64,000 nucleotides of DNA from Candidatus Binatia bacterium (GTDB lineage: Bacteria; Desulfobacterota; Binatia; Bin18). Every line of letters starts with the position of its first letter. Position 1 is the stretch's first letter. Of this stretch, positions 59,965 through 64,000 are shown one piece after another. The stretch covers positions 2,479,925-2,543,924 of the forward strand of contig OX638322.1 of NCBI GenBank assembly GCA_951812575.1, in the 5' to 3' direction. Made by a program: the position numbers and the translations under genes. Under the pieces are notes generated by a model, which had not been told where the DNA came from, did not search any database, and saw nothing but the letters and a program-made list of their open reading frames with translations.

Positions 59965-61230
59965 GTGCGATACGAACTTTTTCTGAGCCTGCGTTATCTT
60001 CGAGCCAGACGGCGCGAGGTCTTTATCTCGTTAATCACCATGATTTCCATGGTTGGAGTCATGATTGGCGTGATGACGCTGAACATCGTCTTGGCGGTAA
60101 TGACGGGATTTGAAGAAGATTTACGAGACCGCATTCTGGGCTTTAATCCGCACGTCGTGATTTCCAGCTTGCAGGGTTTTGTGGACGGATATACGGATGT
60201 CGTTGACGCGGTGAGTCAGGTGCCCGATGTGGTGGCCGTGGCACCGTTTGTTTACGGTCAGGTGATGGTCAGTGCGGGACAGAGTGTGTCTGGCTCGCTT
60301 GTGCGTGGAGTCGACCCCTCGTTGGCCAGTGCGGTGGTCGATATTGATGCGCATCTATCTTTTGGTGAAGTCGACCAGCTCGGCCAAAAACAGGAATTGA
60401 CGTTTCAGACTGAGGAAACAGTCCAAACGGTTCATCTCTCCGGTGTGCTCGTCGGGCATGAGCTGGCGCGTCAAATTGGCGTCTTTGTGGGCGACCCGAT
60501 CAATATCATTTCTCCGCTGAGCACCACCCCCGGTCCCCTTGGCGTTGTCCCCAGGGTCAAGCGCTTTGTGATTGTCGGGGTGTTTGACGCGGGCATGTTT
60601 GAATACGATAGCGCCTTGATCTATATGTCGCTCGCCGATGCGCAACAGTTTTTTACCCTGGGCGAACAGGTGACCGGTATTGAGGTAAAGGTCCGCGATG
60701 TGTATCAAGCCCAAACGGTCGCCCGCGAGTTAGAAGGCGTGTTGGGATTCCCCTATACGACCCGAGACTGGACCGAGGTGAACAGCAATATTTTTGCCGC
60801 GCTGAAACTTGAAAAGGTTGTCTACTTTATCGTGCTCCTGCTCATCGTCCTGGTTGCCGCGTTCAATATCATTGCCACGCTGATCATGGTGGTCATGGAA
60901 AAACGTAAGGATATCGCGGTGTTGAAGTCCATGGGAGCAACGGGTAACGCCCTCAGTCGCGTCTTTATCTATAAAGGGCTCATCATCGGCGTTGTCGGAA
61001 CGCTGATGGGCACGCTGCTGGGTTGGGTCGGCTGTTGGCTGCTGGACCGCTATGAGTTCATCGAACTCCCGAAAGACGTTTTCTATGTTTCGACCCTGCC
61101 GGTGAAAATGTATGCGGAGAATTTTTTCATTGTTGGGGTCGCGTCTGTGATTATCTGTTTGCTCGCCACCATCTATCCCGCGCGTCAGGCCGCGCGATTG
61201 GCGCCGGTCGAGGTCATTCGCTACGAGTAA
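59965..61230 (+). CDS. lolC: LolC/LolE-family lipoprotein-releasing ABC permease
   Basis: A 421-residue inner-membrane permease. The N-terminal RYELFLSLRYLRARRREVFI precedes helix 1 (GVMIGVMTLNIVLAVMTGF). A large periplasmic domain (about residues 60-270) follows, then three C-terminal helices (VVYFIVLLLIVLVAAFNIIA; GLIIGVVGTLMGTLLG; FFIVGVASVIICLLATIY). NPHVVISS is a LolE hallmark. With LolD it extracts outer-membrane lipoproteins from the inner membrane and hands them to LolA. The start is GTG at 59965. Only one LolC/E gene is seen, so a single homodimeric (LolF-type) permease is possible. Confidence 0.93.
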   Translation: MRYELFLSLRYLRARRREVFISLITMISMVGVMIGVMTLNIVLAVMTGFEEDLRDRILGFNPHVVISSLQGFVDGYTDVVDAVSQVPDVVAVAPFVYGQVMVSAGQSVSGSLVRGVDPSLASAVVDIDAHLSFGEVDQLGQKQELTFQTEETVQTVHLSGVLVGHELARQIGVFVGDPINIISPLSTTPGPLGVVPRVKRFVIVGVFDAGMFEYDSALIYMSLADAQQFFTLGEQVTGIEVKVRDVYQAQTVARELEGVLGFPYTTRDWTEVNSNIFAALKLEKVVYFIVLLLIVLVAAFNIIATLIMVVMEKRKDIAVLKSMGATGNALSRVFIYKGLIIGVVGTLMGTLLGWVGCWLLDRYEFIELPKDVFYVSTLPVKMYAENFFIVGVASVIICLLATIYPARQAARLAPVEVIRYE

Positions 61231-61248
61231 GGAACGGACCGCTGAGAA

Positions 61249-61947
61249 ATGGCATATCTCCTCCAGGCAACGCAGCTCAGCAAACAGTACGGAGAAGGGG
61301 AACACGCGGTTCGTGTGCTGGAAAAATTGGACCTCGCCCTGCGGCCGGCCGAACGGACTGCTATCATTGGAGAATCCGGAGTGGGGAAGAGTACGCTGCT
61401 GCATATTCTGGGTACACTCGACCGGCCTACCTCAGGACAGGTCACGCTCGACGGTCAAGACCTGTTCAGCCTGCCCGAAGGAGAACAGGCCGCCTTACGC
61501 AACCGAGAGATTGGATTTGTCTTTCAACTGCATCATCTCCTGCCGGATTTTAGTGCTCTTGAGAATGTGATGATGCCAGGACTGATCGCCGGACTGAGCC
61601 AGGAGGGGTCCCGGACCCGTGCCGCTCAGATATTGGAGCGGGTCGGTCTGTCTGCCCGGCTGAGCCACCGGCCGGGAGAATTGTCCGGGGGAGAACAGCA
61701 ACGGGTAGCGGTTGCGCGTGCCCTGGTCCTGGAGCCTCGGCTGGTACTGGCCGACGAGCCGACCGGCAATCTTGACCCCGAGACCGGCGAGGGGGTACTG
61801 CGCTTGCTGCTCGCGTTGAATCAGGCCATGGGCGTGGCCATGATTGTTGTCACGCATAGCGAAAAACTTGCCGCAGCGATGGATCGGACACTGCGACTCA
61901 AACATGGCATACTCACCGAGGTAGACCAAGGAGACGGGACATCCTGA
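61249..61947 (+). CDS. lolD: LolD lipoprotein-release ATPase
   Basis: A 232-residue ABC ATPase with Walker [12 protein letters not shown] (about residues 40-50), Q-loop [11 protein letters not shown], signature [15 protein letters not shown] and Walker [17 protein letters not shown]. This is the ATP-hydrolysing subunit for the LolC/E permease, 18 bp downstream of it. Complete, of normal length. Followed by a 189-bp gap holding a possible hairpin (CCCCGGCTCCTTT..GGGAAGG) and then bamA. Confidence 0.94.
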   Translation: MAYLLQATQLSKQYGEGEHAVRVLEKLDLALRPAERTAIIGESGVGKSTLLHILGTLDRPTSGQVTLDGQDLFSLPEGEQAALRNREIGFVFQLHHLLPDFSALENVMMPGLIAGLSQEGSRTRAAQILERVGLSARLSHRPGELSGGEQQRVAVARALVLEPRLVLADEPTGNLDPETGEGVLRLLLALNQAMGVAMIVVTHSEKLAAAMDRTLRLKHGILTEVDQGDGTS

Positions 61948-62136
61948 CCGGAGCTATAGCAGGGACGCGTGTGCGGGGGAGGGGCTATGGTCAAGGTGCT
62001 TCCGGTGCGAAAATTCTAGCGTTCGCCACTTCCTCCCCGGCTCCTTTCAGGGAAGGTAGGAAGGGGATTGCTGCCTTTACAATGTGAGGTGATTTTGGTA
62101 GGGGGAAGGGCGGTCTCAAAGGCAGACACGACACAC

Positions 62137-64000
62137 ATGGCTCGCACATTTCTCGCAATCACCAGCATATGTCTGTTCATTTGCTCCGGGCTTCTGGGAG
62201 TTGTATCTCCTGCCCTGGCTGACGACGCCGAACTCTCGGAAGATCATATTCCCGACACCCTTCCTGACGATGTCTTTGAAGTGGATGAATTTGAAGCCGA
62301 GACATTGCTTGAAGAAGAGGGAATCGAAGACGGTGACGCATCCGAGGTCGAAGTAGTCGAAGCGGACGAACCGGAAGACGACCCATTCGAATCCGCTCAG
62401 CCCGAGGAGCCGGCCGACATTGTCGATACCATTGTGATTGGCGGCAACGACCGTGTGGAGGAAGAGGCGATCCGCATTCGGACCTCTGCTCTGCCTGGTA
62501 CCGCGTTGAATCGGGATACGGTTGATGCGGATATCCGGTCCATTTATGACATGGGATTCTTCCATAATGTGGAAGCGCGGTTCGAGCGAGAAGACGGCCG
62601 TAACGTCTTGACGTATTGGGTCAGTGAGCGGCCACTCATTCGCGAAGTCCTCTTCGAAGGAAATAAGAAGCTCGACAAAGAAGCGCTTGAGGTCGCGCTG
62701 AAAATTCATCCTCGCACCATTCTCAACCCCGTCCGCATCAGGCGGGGGATAGAAGACGCCAAAAAAGCCTATGAAGAAAAAGGGTATTTAGACACCGATA
62801 TCTCGTATCGGGCCGAGCAGTTCGGTCCGGGAGAAGCCACGGTGACCTTTACGATCGAGGAACAGAAGCCGACCGGTATCGCTCAAATCCATTTTGAGGG
62901 GAATGAGACGTTTGAAGATGCCCGGCTGCAATCCATTATGGCGACTCGCAAGAAGAGTTTTTTATCTCGCTTCACGAGCATGGGGACGCTCAACCGAGAG
63001 GCGCTCAAGACGGACACGGAGCGGATTACCGCCTATTACTACGATAACGGTTATATCAACGTCAAAGTCGATGAGCCGAAAATCGAACGCCACGATGACG
63101 GCATGCATGTGACCATTCGGATCGACGAGGGTGAGCAATATACCCTTGGCGAAGTGCATATTGTCGGTGATTTCCCCGGGAGTGAAGACCAGGCCCTGCG
63201 GGCGGTTGCCCTGGAAGAAGGCGAGGTCTTTAAGGCCAGTAATCTCCGGGAAGATGTCTTTCGGTTGACCGGCTATTTCAGCAACCACGGTTTTGCTTTT
63301 GTGAACGTTGAGCCGGAAACCCAGGTCGAGCAGGACGACAGCGTCGTCAACATCTCTTATCGGGTTGATAAGGGGCCGGAAGTCTATGTCGACCGGATTG
63401 ATATTGCGGGCAATACCAAAACGCGTGACAAAGTCATTCGGCGAGAACTGCGCATTGCCGAGCAGAGCAAGTTCAACGCCACCAGAATAGAGCACAGCCG
63501 TGCCCGGGTCCAGCGACTCGGGTTTTTCCAGGATGTGAATATTGCGACGCGCCGGGGCGCACGGAGCGATCTGCTCAATGTGTTGGTCGATGTCAAGGAG
63601 ACCCAAACCGGAGCCTTCAGTATTGGGGCCGGATTTAATACCGCGACCAGTCTCATCGGTTCCGCCCGTATTCAGGAAATGAATCTCTTTGGGTATGGCC
63701 ATCAGTTTGTGATTAGCGGCAGTCTGGGCAGCCGGTACCGGAACTCCACCCTCAGTTGGACGGATCCCTATTTTCTGGATACCCATCTGACCTTGGGGAC
63801 GGAGATCTTCGACTGGCGCTTTGCGTTTGAGGATTTTGACAGGGCCGGGACGGGCGGTGGGGTACGGCTCTTCTATCCCATTGACGAATTAGGGCTCAAA
63901 ACCCTGTGGGGCTTTCCCCTGGATGATGTGGATATTGGTATGCAATACCAGTGGGAAAAATCCAAGATCAGCAATTTTGAACCGATCGCTCCCGATGCGG
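62137..64000 (+). CDS. bamA: Outer-membrane assembly factor BamA (3' partial)
   Basis: 621 codons visible, open to the window end. A Sec signal peptide (MARTFLAITSICLFICSGLL... ALA) is followed by a roughly 70-residue Asp/Glu-rich stretch (for example EFEAETLLEEEGIEDGDASE), not usual in BamA. POTRA repeats start at VDTIVIGGNDRVEEEAIRIR. Later units include IREVLFEGNKKLDKEALEVA, GIAQIHFEGNETFED and VYVDRIDIAGNTKTRDKVI. The barrel begins near NTATSLIGSARIQEMNLFG. BamA inserts beta-barrel proteins into the outer membrane. Confidence 0.92.
   Translation, partial: MARTFLAITSICLFICSGLLGVVSPALADDAELSEDHIPDTLPDDVFEVDEFEAETLLEEEGIEDGDASEVEVVEADEPEDDPFESAQPEEPADIVDTIVIGGNDRVEEEAIRIRTSALPGTALNRDTVDADIRSIYDMGFFHNVEARFEREDGRNVLTYWVSERPLIREVLFEGNKKLDKEALEVALKIHPRTILNPVRIRRGIEDAKKAYEEKGYLDTDISYRAEQFGPGEATVTFTIEEQKPTGIAQIHFEGNETFEDARLQSIMATRKKSFLSRFTSMGTLNREALKTDTERITAYYYDNGYINVKVDEPKIERHDDGMHVTIRIDEGEQYTLGEVHIVGDFPGSEDQALRAVALEEGEVFKASNLREDVFRLTGYFSNHGFAFVNVEPETQVEQDDSVVNISYRVDKGPEVYVDRIDIAGNTKTRDKVIRRELRIAEQSKFNATRIEHSRARVQRLGFFQDVNIATRRGARSDLLNVLVDVKETQTGAFSIGAGFNTATSLIGSARIQEMNLFGYGHQFVISGSLGSRYRNSTLSWTDPYFLDTHLTLGTEIFDWRFAFEDFDRAGTGGGVRLFYPIDELGLKTLWGFPLDDVDIGMQYQWEKSKISNFEPIAPDA

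Noticed and set aside
62116-63786. Two minus-strand frames opposite bamA
   Set aside because: Antisense to a signal peptide plus POTRA-containing BamA frame that is open across the region.

Overview
The window looks like a chromosomal segment of an uncultured Gram-negative bacterium with moderately high GC. A Lol lipoprotein-export pair followed by BamA shows an outer membrane, and selB shows selenocysteine use. Five luciferase-like (LLM) oxidoreductases, four VOC-fold proteins, two amidases, a hydantoinase set and paired acyl-CoA dehydrogenases give the catabolic, paralogue-rich profile I associate with Tectomicrobia (Entotheonella) or Binatota-like lineages. That taxonomic placement is inference only; there is no rRNA here to test it. 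I found no tRNA, rRNA or CRISPR array.

Layout. 1-3.7 kb: the end of an LLM gene, a PrpF-family isomerase, two VOC genes and a DUF4160/DUF2442-HTH pair with a perfect palindrome upstream. 3.75-14.6 kb: a long leftward run of amidase, two HyuB (one lacking its C-terminus), HyuA, an NTF2-like protein, two amidohydrolases and an LLM oxidoreductase. This is probably a ring-opening and amide-hydrolysis pathway of unknown substrate. 14.8-21.5 kb: a CMD-family protein, an M20 hydrolase, infA, an MFS transporter, an MFS remnant, a cupin, a split EamA transporter pair and a second amidase. 21.6-23.8 kb: an AT-richer restriction-modification pair, then a repeat-filled gap. 24-32 kb: VOC, M3 peptidase, an ABM-like protein, MFS, LLM, a HigBA toxin-antitoxin pair and an AT-rich broken membrane gene, then another LLM. 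32.4-40.1 kb: mostly housekeeping (ABC-F ATPase, an Asp-nucleophile hydrolase, a histone H1-like protein, enolase, an FtsB-like protein, pyrF, proS).

40.3-49.9 kb: two acyl-CoA dehydrogenases, an isoaspartyl peptidase, a ThDP enzyme, DUF924, an AcuI-like reductase, an LRR-like protein, VOC, enoyl-CoA hydratase, a small Cys protein and an ABM protein. 50-51.2 kb: a Phd-type antitoxin gene overlapping a PD-(D/E)XK nuclease gene whose first codons resemble a VapC toxin, which looks like a recombinant toxin-antitoxin locus. 51.4-57.6 kb: LLM, an epoxide-hydrolase-like protein, two divergent glutamate/leucine-type dehydrogenases, DUF2007, a secreted PPOX-like protein and a methyltransferase. 57.7-64 kb: selB, then lolC/E, lolD and bamA, which runs off the window.

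Dispersed repeats link distant parts of the window. A palindrome (TCGGATTA...TAATCCGA) occurs three times in gaps. A second element (CCCTTCGACTCGGCTC followed by GGACAGGC) occurs four times, once in frame inside the asparaginase linker and once in the N-terminal extension of pyrF. A third (CCCTCACCCCA..CTCTCCC) occurs twice in opposite orientation.
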